64,000 bases of DNA from Zymoseptoria tritici IPO323. Its lineage: Eukaryota; Ascomycota; Dothideomycetes; Mycosphaerellales; Mycosphaerellaceae. Within the stretch, counting starts at the first letter, position 1, and each line of letters opens with the position of its first letter. The stretch spans positions 1,116,001 through 1,180,000 of the forward strand of contig NC_018214.1 in the NCBI RefSeq assembly GCF_000219625.1. The letters run 5' to 3'. Positions 51,945 through 63,400 of this stretch are shown here, piece by piece. Under the pieces are notes generated by a model that did no database searches, was not told where the DNA came from, and saw only the letters and a program-made list of their open reading frames with translations. Both the position numbers and the translations under genes were made by a program.

Positions 51945-52187
51945 CTTGATAAACCGGCAAGACGACTCTTGATTCTTGCACTTGTGGATGTAGTCTGACT
52001 GCTAGCAAAAGAGCATGTGAAGTCGGGCATGAATGGAAGGTGTTCGCATGGCTTGGCTTTCAGGAGCAAGGAACTTTGGGGGCGCCGAGGATTTGTTGGC
52101 GAGTTCAACATCACTTCCAGACTTTTGTTCTCTTCCATTCCCACACTTGTGACCACAGAACGGTTGTGCAGACTGGACGCCGGATTC
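51945..52187. promoter_or_regulatory. Bidirectional promoter region, erg28 / ketoacyl-CoA reductase
   Basis: 243 bp between divergent start codons of two ER lipid-synthesis genes. No specific factor-binding site is claimed. Confidence 0.55.
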
Positions 52188-53238
52188 ATGGACGGATTAC
52201 CACTAAACAATGCTTTGGCAGCGGTTACGGCCCTGGTGTTCTCTTTCATTGGCATTCTCTGGCTTTCGTTGAAGATCCTCTCTTTCTGGAGGTTGATCGC
52301 TTCGCTGTTCATTCTGCCCGGCACTTCGGTATGGATAATTGTCCACCTACACATCTTGACATCCACTGACTATCGAACAACAGCTCTCCAGATTCGGCAA
52401 AAAGGGAACATGGGCGGTGGTCACAGGAGCCTCAGACGGCATTGGAAAAGAGTACGCCCAACAGCTCGCAGGAAAAGGCTACAACATCCTCCTCGTTTCC
52501 CGCACGAAGTCAAAGCTCGATACGCTCGCCTCGGAGATTCAAGCAAAATACAAGGTGGAGACCAAGGTGCTCGCGATGGACTTCGCAGCGGACAAGGACA
52601 CGGACTACGCTTCGTTGAAAGAGCTCGTGAATGGACTGGATGTGTCGATCTTGATCAACAATGTCGGACAGAGCCACAACATTCCTGTCCCGTTCAATGA
52701 GACACCAGAGAAGGAACTTCGGGACATCATCACGATCAACTGCATGGGTACACTTCGCGTCACGCAGCTGGTCACTCCAGGCATGATCAAGCGTAAGCGT
52801 GGTCTGATCCTGACGATGGCCTCCTTCGGCGGAATCATGCCCACTCCTCTCCTGGCCACGTACAGTGGCAGTAAAGCTTTCCTGCAGCAGTGGTCATCCG
52901 CGTTGAGCTCCGAATTGGCATCCTCCAACATCAAGGTTCAGCTGGTACAGTCCTACCTCGTCACGTCCGCCATGAGCAAGATCAAGCGCCCATCGCTTCT
53001 GATCCCAACACCGAAGAAGTTTGTTCGCGCTGCGCTGTCAAGCATTGGGAGACATGGTGGTGCACAGGGTGTTCCGGCTACGTGCACGCCTTATTGGTCG
53101 CATGCGATCATGCAATGGGCGATCTCGACGTTTGTGGGGACGCAGAGCGGGATTGTGTTGTGGATCAATAAGTCGATGCATCAAGGCATTCGCAAGAGAG
53201 CGTTGAGGAAGGCGGAGAGGGATGCAAAGAAGGCTTGA
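52188..53238 (+). CDS. ifa38: Very-long-chain 3-oxoacyl-CoA reductase (Ifa38-like)
   Basis: Predicted as join(52188..52328,52384..53238), 331 aa. The first exon encodes an N-terminal membrane anchor ([20 protein letters not shown]). The intron (GTATGG, branch CTGACT, acceptor AACAG) leads to [23 protein letters not shown] motifs are [17 protein letters not shown] (NNxG), the catalytic Ser in ILTMASFGG, and YSGSK (YxxxK). The long C-terminal part ends in a basic stretch ([14 protein letters not shown]) compatible with ER retention. The enzyme reduces 3-ketoacyl-CoA in the fatty-acid elongation cycle at the ER, supplying very-long-chain acids for sphingolipids. Confidence 0.94.
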
Positions 53239-53724
53239 GGAACACACGAAACAGATCATGATACTACACTGTAAGTAGAAGACAGCTAATTTGTACACTA
53301 CCGACCGAGCCAGCTGCCCAGGATGCTGTCAGAGGCTCGCCTCATTGCTTCAGATTGCAAATCACCGGACTCGTGAGCTACGTGATGATTGGGAAGGAAT
53401 GAGGGACGCCATGCTATCGAATGCATCAATCACTCGAGTAATCGCTGTAGGAACACTCACCCGCTGTGGAAGGCAGAGCTCTGAGAGTGAGGCATCGACT
53501 GGCATATGATAGTGCCACACTGCGTACTTCGTATTCCGATGACACCAGTGAGGTCAGCTGCTGAAGTGAAGGTGAAGATGAAGGGGTTCCTGCGTGCTCG
53601 CGCTTTAACGCCAAACTGACGCGACGCTCTTTCTCCTGCAGCTCTTCTATCCTCCATCAACACCATCGACACTCGCCTGTCCTTCATCTCGGAACTTCGA
53701 TCATACAGCAGTCCTGCCATCGCC
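53239..53724. other. Intergenic region upstream of the heptad-repeat F-box-like gene
   Basis: 486 bp. It contains the ifa38 3' UTR and the next promoter. A CT-rich stretch (CTCCTGCAGCTCTTCTATCC) lies near the gene start. No other feature. Confidence 0.4.
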
Positions 53725-54829
53725 ATGGCTGCTCCAGAAGCGTCTCACGCCAGCGCAGACCCGCCTGGACTGACACAAGCCGCGATCCAAGCCAACGAAG
53801 CTTCACGTCAAGCCAATGCTAAGGCACGTCGAGCCACTGCGGCAGTTCACCAAGCCGATGAAGCCGCACGTCAAGCCGAGAGAACCGCCCGTGAAGCTGA
53901 TGAAGCCGCACGTCAAGCCCATGCAACAGCGAGTCAAGCCAACGAAAATGCACGTCGAGCACATGAGGCCGCGCTCGAAGCGAACGAGAGTGCACGTCTC
54001 GCCAATGAAGATGCATTCCAGGCCAACGCAGCTGTTTCTCAGGCCAACGTCTTTGGTGTTAGTGGCAGAGATCCTGTTTCTTCCATACTTCACTGACATG
54101 CCCCAGGGAACATTCCAGCCCTTCCGTCTTCTGGATCTCCCTCCTGAGCTTCGTTGCCGCATCTATGAGTACTGCGTCGTTTTCGACAAGCCACTCCTAG
54201 CACCGAGCGCCTCTCGAAAGCCAGACTCGATTTCCGCCGAACAACCCGCCATATCCAAGACGAGCAACTTGATCCGGGCCGAAACACTTCCCATATTTTA
54301 CAAGAAGAATGCGTTCAGGTTTCATCTCAACAACGAACGCGACGATGTGAAGCATTTCTGCCAATATCTGCATGAGATCGGCGCGAGAAACCGTCAGCTC
54401 ATCAAGAAGATAAGCTGCGACATGCTGGGAACTTGGAAGCCACTGCAAGCCATCGACTTTGTCCATTCGTGCTTGCGACTTGGCGCTTGTGGAGACCTCG
54501 AGCTGTACTGCCCAGTTGGCAATCACCATATCATGATGTTTGGCGAGATTTTCCCAGAGGTGCTTCCCGAACAGGGTGAAGGCGCTGGACTCAACGTGGC
54601 CACTGAAGACACATACATGCACGTTTTCATGGAAGACTTTTACAATGCTTCGTCGTTGATCTCGTGGCTCAAAAGCAAGCCGTACGACTGGGAAGACATG
54701 CATGGTGGAATAACCACCTGCTATCATCGGTACTGCTCACCAGAGTTAGCACGCCTGCGCAGTGTAGAAGGCACGTTCAGGTTTCTTGAGGGAAAGGGCA
54801 CATTCCGCTTCAAGAAGTGTACGGCTTGA
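53725..54829 (+). CDS. F-box-like protein with an N-terminal Ala-rich heptad-repeat helix
   Basis: Predicted as join(53725..54057,54107..54829), 351 aa. The intron has donor GTTAGT, branch CACTGAC and acceptor CCCAG, and joins ..QANVFG to GTFQPFRLLDLPPEL. Residues about 23-106 are twelve consecutive heptads of the form A-(N/D/H)-E-x-A-R-x with almost no large hydrophobics, predicting a long alanine-zipper helix. An F-box-like LLDLPPELRCRIYEY follows, then a C-terminal domain found in many Pezizomycotina hypothetical proteins (KTSNLIRAETLPIFYKKNAF). Function unknown; the LPxELRxxIY core is shared with the two genes at 9357-12193. Without the intron the first frame would stop at 54096. Confidence 0.72.
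53791..54042 (+). repeat. Twelve 21-bp coding repeats (heptads)
   Basis: The 21-bp unit resembles GCCAACGAAGCTTCACGTCAA and is translated as A-N-E-x-A-R-Q. Units are diverged at third positions, so selection appears to keep the protein pattern rather than the DNA. Confidence 0.7.
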
Positions 54830-55286
54830 GGTGCTGACTTTCTTCGCATTTTCTGCTCGCTCCTCATTTCGCCGTGGCAATGCCGCAGCTTAGCTTGATA
54901 TTCACGAAGCAGTGACCGCACGGCTCATGAGCAGTGCCTTCGACAAGATTAGTACATAGTGTTAGCCGTTCGGATGGACCGATGACACGCAGTCCCAGAC
55001 TCTCGCATCAGTGGCGACACTCCTCGTTCACTATTGATGACTTTACAGTAAGTGCTTCACTTGCACTCACTTGCACAAAACCGTTTTCTGGAAGAGAGGT
55101 GGGCAAGTCGCGGAGAAGGAACACCGGAGGTTGGGACGCTCAATTTAGTCCTCGGACTGATTGCCGAGGTCGTCGATCAGGAGAGCTGGTATCTCGAAGC
55201 TCTACCTCATCGTCAACATAGACCTCCTCCTATATCAAGCAAACCCATCGACACATCAATCAGAGCTCATCAAACACAACGTCAAC
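54830..55286. other. Intergenic region 5' of the MAPEG gene
   Basis: 457 bp. Short frames only; probably promoter and 5' UTR. Confidence 0.4.
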
Positions 55287-55909
55287 ATGTCTGCCGCCCT
55301 AGGACTCCGTCAGCCTCTCCTCCGCCCAGTCATCGCGCTGGCTGGATGGACATTTATCATGCAAGGTAAGTACTAAAGTGCATAATGCCTGCAGGTTCCC
55401 GAGACTGTTCCACAGGGACGCCAGCAGGTCTTACTCTGCGTGAAATCCTCATTGTCAGGACCATAGCTAACTTATACACTTCAATTTGCTAGGATGGATG
55501 TATGCAAAGCGTCTCCCGGCGCTGTCCAACCCCGACTATGGCTGCTCCATGGAAGCTGGCGAGATCGCCCACGACATGAACACCAAGCTGCCCATTGAGG
55601 TCCGCCAGGTCGCCGACAACTACAATCATCTCCACGAGCAGCCAACCGTGTTCTACGCCGTTGCTCTGGCGCTGTCCGCCATTGGCGACACCCACGACTA
55701 CACCATCTACGGAGCCTGGGGTTACGTTGGTTTGAGGGTCGTTCACTCCTTGTTCCAGTCGCTGGTCAACAAGGTATGCGTTCTTTCGAGTCGTGTCGAA
55801 GGTAGTATACTAATGAACTTCTCAGGTCATGACCCGCTTCCAGATCTTCAGCTTGAGCTCTGTTGTCCTGGCATCGCTCACTGCCCGCGCTGCTCGCCTG
55901 CTCTTCTAG
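55287..55909 (+). CDS. MAPEG-family membrane protein (glutathione transferase/eicosanoid-type)
   Basis: Predicted as join(55287..55365,55493..55773,55826..55909), 147 aa. Introns have GTAAGT..TGCTAG and GTATGC..TCTCAG with CTAAC/CTAAT branches. The protein shows four hydrophobic segments (RPVIALAGWTFIMQGWMYA; FYAVALALSAIG; IYGAWGYVGLRVVHSLFQ; FSLSSVVLASLTARAARLLF). The family motif is VRQVADNYNHLHEQPTVFYA, where Asn-His-x-x-Glu-x-Pro is the glutathione-site signature. MAPEG proteins are small trimeric ER or mitochondrial enzymes in detoxification or lipid peroxide metabolism; the exact substrate is unknown. Confidence 0.88.
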
Positions 55910-56593
55910 ACTATTCACATAATCGAGTCGTGCTTTGACGAAATGCGGCAAGGTCTGTGTCGTGTTGCACAAATGCGCCAGAGCAACACTCAAAATCGCG
56001 GGCGAAATGATATACCACAGAATGTATTTGATCGAGATCGCGAGGAATCCACTACTTCATCACTTTGCATTCAATCACGTTGAGAACGCGTGTCGACTAT
56101 CTCGACGAGTGTGTACATGTCTAACTGGCTTCGCGACCAGTGACTCAATCAACATCGACGCAGGTCGAGCGTCTTGCGGCTCGAGCTCCGAAGAACATGG
56201 GACCTTTAGGACCTCCAAAGTCATGGCTTCCGCCCTTGCGCGGAAGCGACTGACTGATGACACCCTCAAGGTGCTCAGCATAGCCGCGATGCGATGCAAA
56301 TTATTGCTGTCGAAATAGGGCTTGCAGGACTTCTCGGTCGAATCCTGCGATGGCTGCGGACAAAGCGGAGGACGGCGTACTGAGATGGCTTGTGATCAGG
56401 TAATGCTGACCGCAGTACATCCAGTCGGGTCTCTTGCATCCAGATGTGCTGCAGAATGCTCCCACGTGGCCTTCCCTGCTCTACATTCGCCAGCTTCCTC
56501 GCGTGCGCCTCGGGGTCTAGCATCGATGTTGATTACGACCAGCCCGTTTTGAAAATGCGTAATTGTTTGGAGACCAAATCGTCCAGGGCCACC
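55910..56593. other. Convergent intergenic region between the MAPEG gene and tip41
   Basis: 684 bp. An open frame of 127 codons crosses it (55935-56318) with no recognisable motif. Mostly 3' UTRs by position. Confidence 0.4.
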
Positions 56594-57460
56594 TCATGAA
56601 AAGTCGAATACATCCGTAGTGTCTTCAATCGTACGGCACAACGGAGAGATCTTATTCACGTCGCGGAAGGACTCTGCGACATTCTCTCGCATCCCCTTGA
56701 GCTTCTCCTGAATCACTTCGTACTTCTCCTCCTTCGATGTGAACTGTCGAATGACCTTGTTCGAACCGTGCTCGACGTACACTCGCGTGTCCCGAAGTCG
56801 TACGATAACGCCGTCCAGTCGAAGGAAGTACCTGCTGAGCAGCAGTAATCGATCCGGCATCATTCGAATTTTGATGTTCAATATCGCAATTCCATTGTCT
56901 GCCAATTCGTCCTCGAAAAGGTCAACCTCGTTGAAGAATTCAATGGGATCCTGCCGACTGAGCAAATCTGTCCGAATGGGATCCTTGGTCTGTGATGAGG
57001 TCTGCCACTCTCCTTTTGCATCTCCAAGATGTGTCGTTCCCTTAAAGTCCGTGCTGTAACTCCAGTCAAATGGCTTCACCACTTGCTTGACCTCCTGCTG
57101 GTGCGATCGCTCTTTCTTCCACTCCTCTGCAACGGCGACTTGAAGCATGCCCTCTTCCGTCTTGCTCACACGGTCCAGTGCATCGCGCGCGTTGAAATCC
57201 AGAGTCCAGCCAGACTTCAAGTGCGTGATTGCAACGAAGTTGTCGCCAAAGATCATTTCTGGGATCGGGATTCCAACGTCTTTGTGCAGCTCTTCAATCG
57301 GATCGGCTTTGAGGATGGGTTGCTTCCGCGTGGTCACTTTCCAGACGCCATTGCGGCTGGTGTGAGACTGCAGGCCGGCAGCACTGTCGGGAGCGAGCGA
57401 CGGCATGGCGAACACGGTGGGTGTCGTCTTCGTTATACCGATACCGTCGTCGAGAATCAT
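56594..57460 (-). CDS. tip41: TIP41-family regulator of PP2A-type phosphatase signalling
   Basis: 288 aa from the ATG at 57460; an in-frame ATG at 57406 (MPSLAPDSAAG) would give 270 aa and is an equal alternative. Family blocks: GVWKVTTRKQPILKADPIEE, IPIPEMIFGDNFVAITH, GWTLDFNARDAL, FDWSYSTDFKGTT, FFNEVDLFEDELADNGIAIL, and NIKIRMMPDRLLLLSRYFLR followed by LDGVIVRLRDTRVY. Tip41 binds Tap42/PP2A-like complexes in TOR signalling in yeast. The frame remains open upstream to 57700, antisense to the first exon of the Aurora gene, but has no ATG there. Start codons of the two divergent genes are 156 bp apart. Confidence 0.92.
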   Translation of the reverse strand: MILDDGIGITKTTPTVFAMPSLAPDSAAGLQSHTSRNGVWKVTTRKQPILKADPIEELHKDVGIPIPEMIFGDNFVAITHLKSGWTLDFNARDALDRVSKTEEGMLQVAVAEEWKKERSHQQEVKQVVKPFDWSYSTDFKGTTHLGDAKGEWQTSSQTKDPIRTDLLSRQDPIEFFNEVDLFEDELADNGIAILNIKIRMMPDRLLLLSRYFLRLDGVIVRLRDTRVYVEHGSNKVIRQFTSKEEKYEVIQEKLKGMRENVAESFRDVNKISPLCRTIEDTTDVFDFS

Positions 57461-57616
57461 TTGCTGGTAGAGCTTCGTGTGGGGCCGAAACGGACCGAAC
57501 TCCGCCTGGTTGCGCAGCAACGTCTTAGTCAACAAATCGCTCTCCCGCGACACAATCGCCTCAAGAACCCCAGTCCACTGCTGAACTACAACCTCACATT
57601 CATTGACGATACCAAA
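57461..57616. promoter_or_regulatory. Bidirectional promoter region, tip41 / Aurora kinase
   Basis: 156 bp separate the divergent ATGs (210 bp if tip41 starts at 57406). This is the most compact divergent pair of the window. Confidence 0.55.
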
Positions 57617-58857
57617 ATGGCCGACATGCAGGCGCTCGAGCAGCGCTTTGAGTCTATCACTGTCCAAGATGAGAACCAGGACAGCAATGCCTATCAGCAC
57701 AAGGCAAAGGTATGCGACAGCTCGACCACTCTACAAGCAGAACCGCATCTAACGAACGCGATCAGGGCTCTGTTAGCACCGTCACCTCACTATCAAATCT
57801 GAATGCAGCCGCTGCTCCAAGTCGAATGAAACTACCACTCCAGAAGTTACCCGCCAACGCAGCTGGCAAGCCGAGCACGTCTCACTCTACCATTACGAAG
57901 ATCACATTGCCCTCGCAAGCCGCACAACGAACGTCCGCCGAGTCACGACCATCAGACACCGATCACATCTCACAAGCCGTCGCAAAGCCTAAGAACTGGA
58001 ACTTGACTATGTTCGAGATTGGCAAACCTCTTGGGAAGGGAAAGTTCGGTCGTGTTTACCTCGCTCGTGAACGAGCCACTGGCTTTGTCTGCGCGCTGAA
58101 GGTCCTTCACAAGAGCGAGATTACCCAAGGCAAAGTCGAGAAGCAAGTCCGAAGAGAGATCGAGATCCAGTCAAATCTTGCGCATCCAAACATCCTACGA
58201 CTATACGGCCACTTCCACGACACGAAACGCATCTTCCTCATCCTCGAATTCGCTGGCCAAGGCGAGCTATACAAGCATCTCCGGAAAGCCCAAAGATTCC
58301 CCGAATGGCAAGCAGCACAGTACATCGCCCAAATGGCGAGTGCGTTGAAGTATCTCCACAAGAAGCATGTCATGCATCGCGACATCAAGCCCGAAAACAT
58401 CCTCGTTGGTATGCACGGCGAGATCAAGATTTCGGATTTCGGCTGGAGCGTGCATGCGCCGAACAACCGACGGAAGACAATGTGTGGAACACTGGATTAC
58501 CTGCCTCCGGAGATGATCAAGCCTGGCCGGGAAGAGAACTGGTACACAGAGGCCGTGGATCTTTGGAGTTTGGGAGTGTTGACGTACGAGTTCTTGGTTG
58601 GAGAGGCGCCTTTCGAAGATACCCCGGTGATGACACAGCGAAGGATTGCTAGAGGCGAGATGACGATTCCACCGTTCGTCAGTAACGAGGCGAGGGATTT
58701 GATCAAGCGGCTCTTGGTGTTGGATCCAGAGAAGCGATTGTCATTGGAAGAGGTCGAAGTGCACCCTTGGATCATCAAGCACTGTGTCAAGGGCGAGCGA
58801 CATTACCAACGTACGAGCGGCGATGTGAAGAAGGAGAAGGCCAGCGCTTCGCAATGA
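57617..58857 (+). CDS. ark1: Aurora-type mitotic kinase (Ipl1/Ark1)
   Basis: Predicted as join(57617..57709,57766..58857), 394 aa. The small first exon encodes [19 protein letters not shown]. The intron has GTATGC, branch TCTAAC and acceptor TCAG. The kinase domain runs about 114-372: [17 protein letters not shown], the ALKVL lysine, catalytic [10 protein letters not shown], and the Aurora signature [20 protein letters not shown] with activation Thr in [16 protein letters not shown]. It ends with [18 protein letters not shown]. Aurora is the catalytic subunit of the chromosomal passenger complex, correcting kinetochore attachment in the nucleus. An ATG inside the intron gives a misleading longer reading. 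Confidence 0.96.
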
Positions 58858-59196
58858 TTATGCTAGAGAGCTGTGCTTGGATGGAGCGGTTTCGTAATTT
58901 TCTTTGCATCTTGGAGCGTTCGGGAATGACTGGCGTATTGGCGAGGCGGAAATGGAAGAATGTCTTACAACAGATTTTGAAGAACGACAGGAAACGTCTA
59001 CCGAGCGCTCTCACCTTTGAGTGACGTTTATTAAATGTTCATCTCTGCGATCGTCTGAACCGATCTGGAGTCATAGTATTTGCATGTGATACTCCGCTAA
59101 AATGTGGAGGATCTCCCCGAAGCTTTGAGTGAACACCGAAGTTCCATCAACACAACTTTTGGCTATCGACAACTACTCCACGACAGTTTTGTAAGC
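58858..59196. other. Intergenic region between Aurora kinase and atp23
   Basis: 339 bp. The ark1 3' UTR and the atp23 promoter; nothing else seen. Confidence 0.4.
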
Positions 59197-59907
59197 ATGG
59201 CCAATCAGAATGCCACAACAAGTGCTCCATCAACGACAAACCCAGCGAAGGACGAGACATACCTAACCTGGTCGAACTTCTTCTCAATCCTCACCGGCTC
59301 CGCACAACCAACCCTTCGCAAAGCATACTTCGAAGAGCGCGACATCCTTAATGAGGAAAAGGACTGCAAACAATGCGATGAAGATGTTGCATGGCTGTTC
59401 AAAGCCTCTCCGATCATCACCTTCATGAAACACAACATCGACCTCCTTGGACCCCAGGATGGCTCAGCATCGATATCACGGAAGAATGTCTTCTGCCGGC
59501 GCTGCAACGATCATCAAAGTGGAGGCTTTAGTCCCGAACATGGGATTCTCTTATGCGCCAATCAGTTCCGAAATCGAGGACATCTGGAAGATACACTCGC
59601 GCACGAAATGGTTCACGCCTATGACCATATGCGGTTCAAGCTCGACCCACTGGATCTACGGCATGCGGCGTGTATGGAGATAAGAGCGAGCATGTTGAGT
59701 GGGGAGTGCAGATTTATCAGGGAGTTCTTCACACGGAAACAATGGAATATCACGCAGCAATTACAGGAGTGCGTGAGGAGAAGAGCGACGCTGAGTGTGG
59801 CGGCGAGGCCGGCGTGCAAGGATGATGTCCAGGCGGCGAGAATAGTAAACGAGGTCTGGGGAAGCTGTTTTGGGGATACAAGGCCTTTTGATGAGATCTA
59901 CAAGTGA
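59197..59907 (+). CDS. atp23: Mitochondrial inner-membrane protease Atp23
   Basis: 236 aa from the ATG at 59197; the frame upstream is open only to a GTG. The metalloprotease motif HEMVHAYDHMRF (HEXXH, about 136-140) is intact. Conserved cysteines are CKQC (57-60), CRRC (100-103), the C of GILLCAN and of GECRF, as in Atp23. The C-terminus has ARIVNEVWGSCFGDTRPF, the usual family ending. Atp23 processes the Atp6 precursor and assists F1Fo ATP synthase assembly in the intermembrane space. Length is typical. Confidence 0.95.
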   Translation: MANQNATTSAPSTTNPAKDETYLTWSNFFSILTGSAQPTLRKAYFEERDILNEEKDCKQCDEDVAWLFKASPIITFMKHNIDLLGPQDGSASISRKNVFCRRCNDHQSGGFSPEHGILLCANQFRNRGHLEDTLAHEMVHAYDHMRFKLDPLDLRHAACMEIRASMLSGECRFIREFFTRKQWNITQQLQECVRRRATLSVAARPACKDDVQAARIVNEVWGSCFGDTRPFDEIYK

Positions 59908-60492
59908 GGAGGTGGGAAAGCGGTTTCTGGAAGGCATGAAAGATGCGTTTCCGTGGCATGAAAGATGTGTTTCCCGTGGCTCGACGAAGGACAGCACAAA
60001 GGCTTAGAAAGAGGCGGCAATCATGATGATACCACGGATCAGGGCGTTTTGAATACCATGGCGAAGAAGGCTTTTTGCATGCGCTTTGCACGCACTATGC
60101 ACTTGTCCAATCGGCTCGAGTCGAATGAATGCTTTGGCCTGATGTCTCTGTTGCGGCGAATGCGATCGAAAGTCGACTCCAAGTGTTAACAGCATACATA
60201 TCGTCACCAGCAGACCGAGATATCCGTATGCGATCGCGATACAGGACGAATTCGTTCTCCTGCAATATCGTAACAAATCGGCGTTGTCCTTGGCCCGAAT
60301 CTGCGAATTCATGGATCGTACCTTAGAGTGCTGGTCAAGGTGGGGGCCGAAAGACGAGACGCGGGCGCGACGTAACCTTGCAGGGAAGCGTTTATTTGTA
60401 CCTAAACATCAACACACTTTTGGGAGAGAACAACACCTCCGCACACCTGCCAGTCGGCGGCGAGGATCACGAAAATATAAGAGTCACCGACC
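59908..60492. other. Intergenic region between atp23 and the HOS3-like gene
   Basis: 585 bp. It opens with a short direct repeat (GGCATGAAAGATG occurs at 59934 and 59957). No gene is supported; the rest is presumed promoter of the deacetylase gene. Confidence 0.4.
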
Positions 60493-63400
60493 ATGGAATC
60501 AAATCAGCCCTTCGGGGCTCCCATGGTGCCTCCGCTTGAAACCTCCCTCGACAACTCCAACCTGTCGCAAATCTCGAAGCCATTTCCTGTCGCAAACACA
60601 AGAGATGCTCCATTTGGCAAATCTTCCAACCCACCGACTCCGAGCATGTCGAGCCCGGCCACGCGCCGCGTCTCGCAGTCCGCTGCATTTTCGAACCCAC
60701 CCTCGCCTCGTCTATCAAATGCGCCAGGAGCACGGCCGTCAAGCTCTGCTTCCTCGAGTCGCAGACCGTCGTCGCCGATGATTAAAAAGAGGAGCTCGAG
60801 GTCTTCGTTAGGACCTGGGCAGGAAGAACTGGATTCACCAAGGAGACCAACGCCGAAACGATCAATCTCCAACCTGATCACTGGCTTGAGGGAAGCGCAT
60901 ACAAGCATGGAGCTGATTGAGGAGCCTGTGCCGCTCACGGCCGCCCAAGTTGCAACGGACTACTTCGCAAAAGAGCTGTCAGGTCATGCGGAAGTCGGGA
61001 CAGAGGTAGAGACCGTGGTCATGCTGCACGATGCCTGCTATGGACACCGGTTCTCGCGCCTCAAGACCAACAAGACCTCCCTTTCGATGATCGTGGAGAG
61101 GCCGGAGCGACTTCACGCGAGTGTACTTGGAGCTTCCACTGCATACGTCCGTCTTGGGAAACACCACTCAGAAGCAGAAAATGCGCCTCATCCAGATCGG
61201 CCACGATCTTCCAAGCCGCCGTTCATTATTCGTCGCTCCGCACGAACCCTCGATGTCACGTCATCATTCGTAACGGATGTGCACGGAACCGCGTGGATGA
61301 CTGAGCTGCAGAGGATGTGTCGCGCGGCACCAGAGAAGCTGGCAGCAGGTGTGAAGGAATTGGATCGACGACCTGCAATCGGAGAGAGTGAAGCGCCAGC
61401 ACTCCACGAAGGCGATCTTTACCTTGCAAATGAATCCCAGCAGGCCTTCGAGGGCGCATTGGGAGCTGTTGCGGATGCTGTGGACGCCATCTTCTCGGAG
61501 TCTACGAAGACCAAGCGGGCATTTGTCGCCGTGCGCCCTCCTGGTCATCACTGCTCTGCAAATGAACCAAGCGGGTTCTGCTGGTTGAACAATGTGCACG
61601 TTGGCATCGAATATGCTGCTCAGATGCACGGCTTGACGCACGCTGCGATCCTCGACTTTGATCTCCACCACGGAGACGGCAGTCAGGCCATTACATGGGA
61701 ACGCAACAGTCAGAATAACATCAAACGCCTCAATGCTAGAAATAACAAGCAAAAGCTTGGTCCTGATATCGGCTACTATAGCATTCACGACATCAATAGC
61801 TATCCTTGCGAGATGGGAGACGACGAAAAGGTCCAGGCCGCCAGTCTTTGCATCGAGAATGCTCACGGGCAGTCTATTTGGAATGTTCACCTGCAGCCCT
61901 GGAAGACCGAGGCTGAGTTCTGGCAGCTGTACGAGAGTCGCTACATGGTCTTGTTGGACAAGGCAAAGACCTTCCTGCAACATCATGCAAGCCGTTTGAG
62001 GTCAGAAGGGAAGATTCAACCGAAAGCAGCCATCTACATCTCTGCAGGCTTCGATGCGAGCGAGTGGGAGGGTGCCGGCATGCAACGACACAAAGTCAGT
62101 GTACCAACAGACTTCTACGCGCGAATCACCCAAGACATCGTCAAGCTGGCGCAGGAAATTGAGGGCTGTGAAGGTCGCGTGATCAGCGTGCTCGAAGGAG
62201 GATACAGTGATCGCGCTTTGTGCAGTGGTGTTCTGAGCCATCTGTCCGGGCTATGCGCTGCGCCAGTCACGACCTCTACAAACGGTGTTGGAGCTCTGAT
62301 GGACATAAGCGACCACATGACTAGCCTGTCTATCAATGGACTCCCGGCTTCACAGGTTCAGCAATATGACAAGAGCTGGTGGTCTGCCAGCAACTTGACG
62401 GCGTTGGAATTGAAAGTCAATCCACCACCGCCTGCGCAAGGCAAGAAGGCTCGAATTGGCCCGCAACCGACTTATGCGACTCCGACAGAGTCGTTTGCAT
62501 ACAAGGTGGTCGACACGGACAAGTTCGCTCGCTCGATCGCCGGAACGCTGCGCGACGCACCTGATGCTCGACAAGCACCAGTACTACCACCACCAGAGGT
62601 CGACTGGGTGGTCGCAACGCAAGAGCTCCATAAGCTGCTCGTTCCTACTGATAGGCAGACCAAGAGCTTCACGGCGGAAGAGCTCGGTGGGGTTCGACCC
62701 AAGAAAGAAGCGCACGCGCGAGCTGCTTCACCTGCCAATGCCGAAGGACCTAGACAGCTGCGGGACCGCAAGGCCAAAGGTCCTATCCGTGCCGAGAGCG
62801 TCCACAGCGACGGAATGGACAGCGTACGCGCAGCAAGTCGTTCTGAGAGCAGGAGCAGTAGAAGGGAGACTATCTCGGTACTGCCATCGGAGACACCTGC
62901 TCCGGAGAAGCGGAGGGTGAGCAGAAGACTTAGCGCTGGCAGTACGCTCGATGTCTTCAGCAGCACGATTGAAGCAGATGCGCCGCCCGTACCGTCATTG
63001 CCATCTACGCAAGTGTTGGGGTCTAACCACGGGATGAAGCCTCCCCCTGTTCCGATCAACGGTGGCCTTCAACTCAATAGCAAGAAGCCGAGAGCACCCG
63101 CAAAGCCTAGAAAGTTGGCCACATCTGCCAGTGCGCCAACATCGCCGCGAAAGGCTGCGGCTCCAGCAGTTCCCGGAGTGCTAGGCAAACAGGAAACGGC
63201 ACGTCCTCTGGGTACCGCGAGTAATGCCGCAGACATGGAAAGTCTCACTAGCGGCATGAAGAAGGTCACGCTGAAGCTCAGTGGTACAAAAGAGGAGCAC
63301 GACCGGAAGCAGAAAGAGAAGCTGGACGCAGAGCGAAAAGGGAGAGCGCTCAAAGCCGCCGAGACGCGTAGAGTCAACGCCGCTGCGAAGAAGGCCGCAC

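Noticed and set aside
57712..57765. ATG inside the Aurora intron as an alternative start
   Set aside because: It lies between a good donor and acceptor; the spliced first exon gives a better N-terminus.
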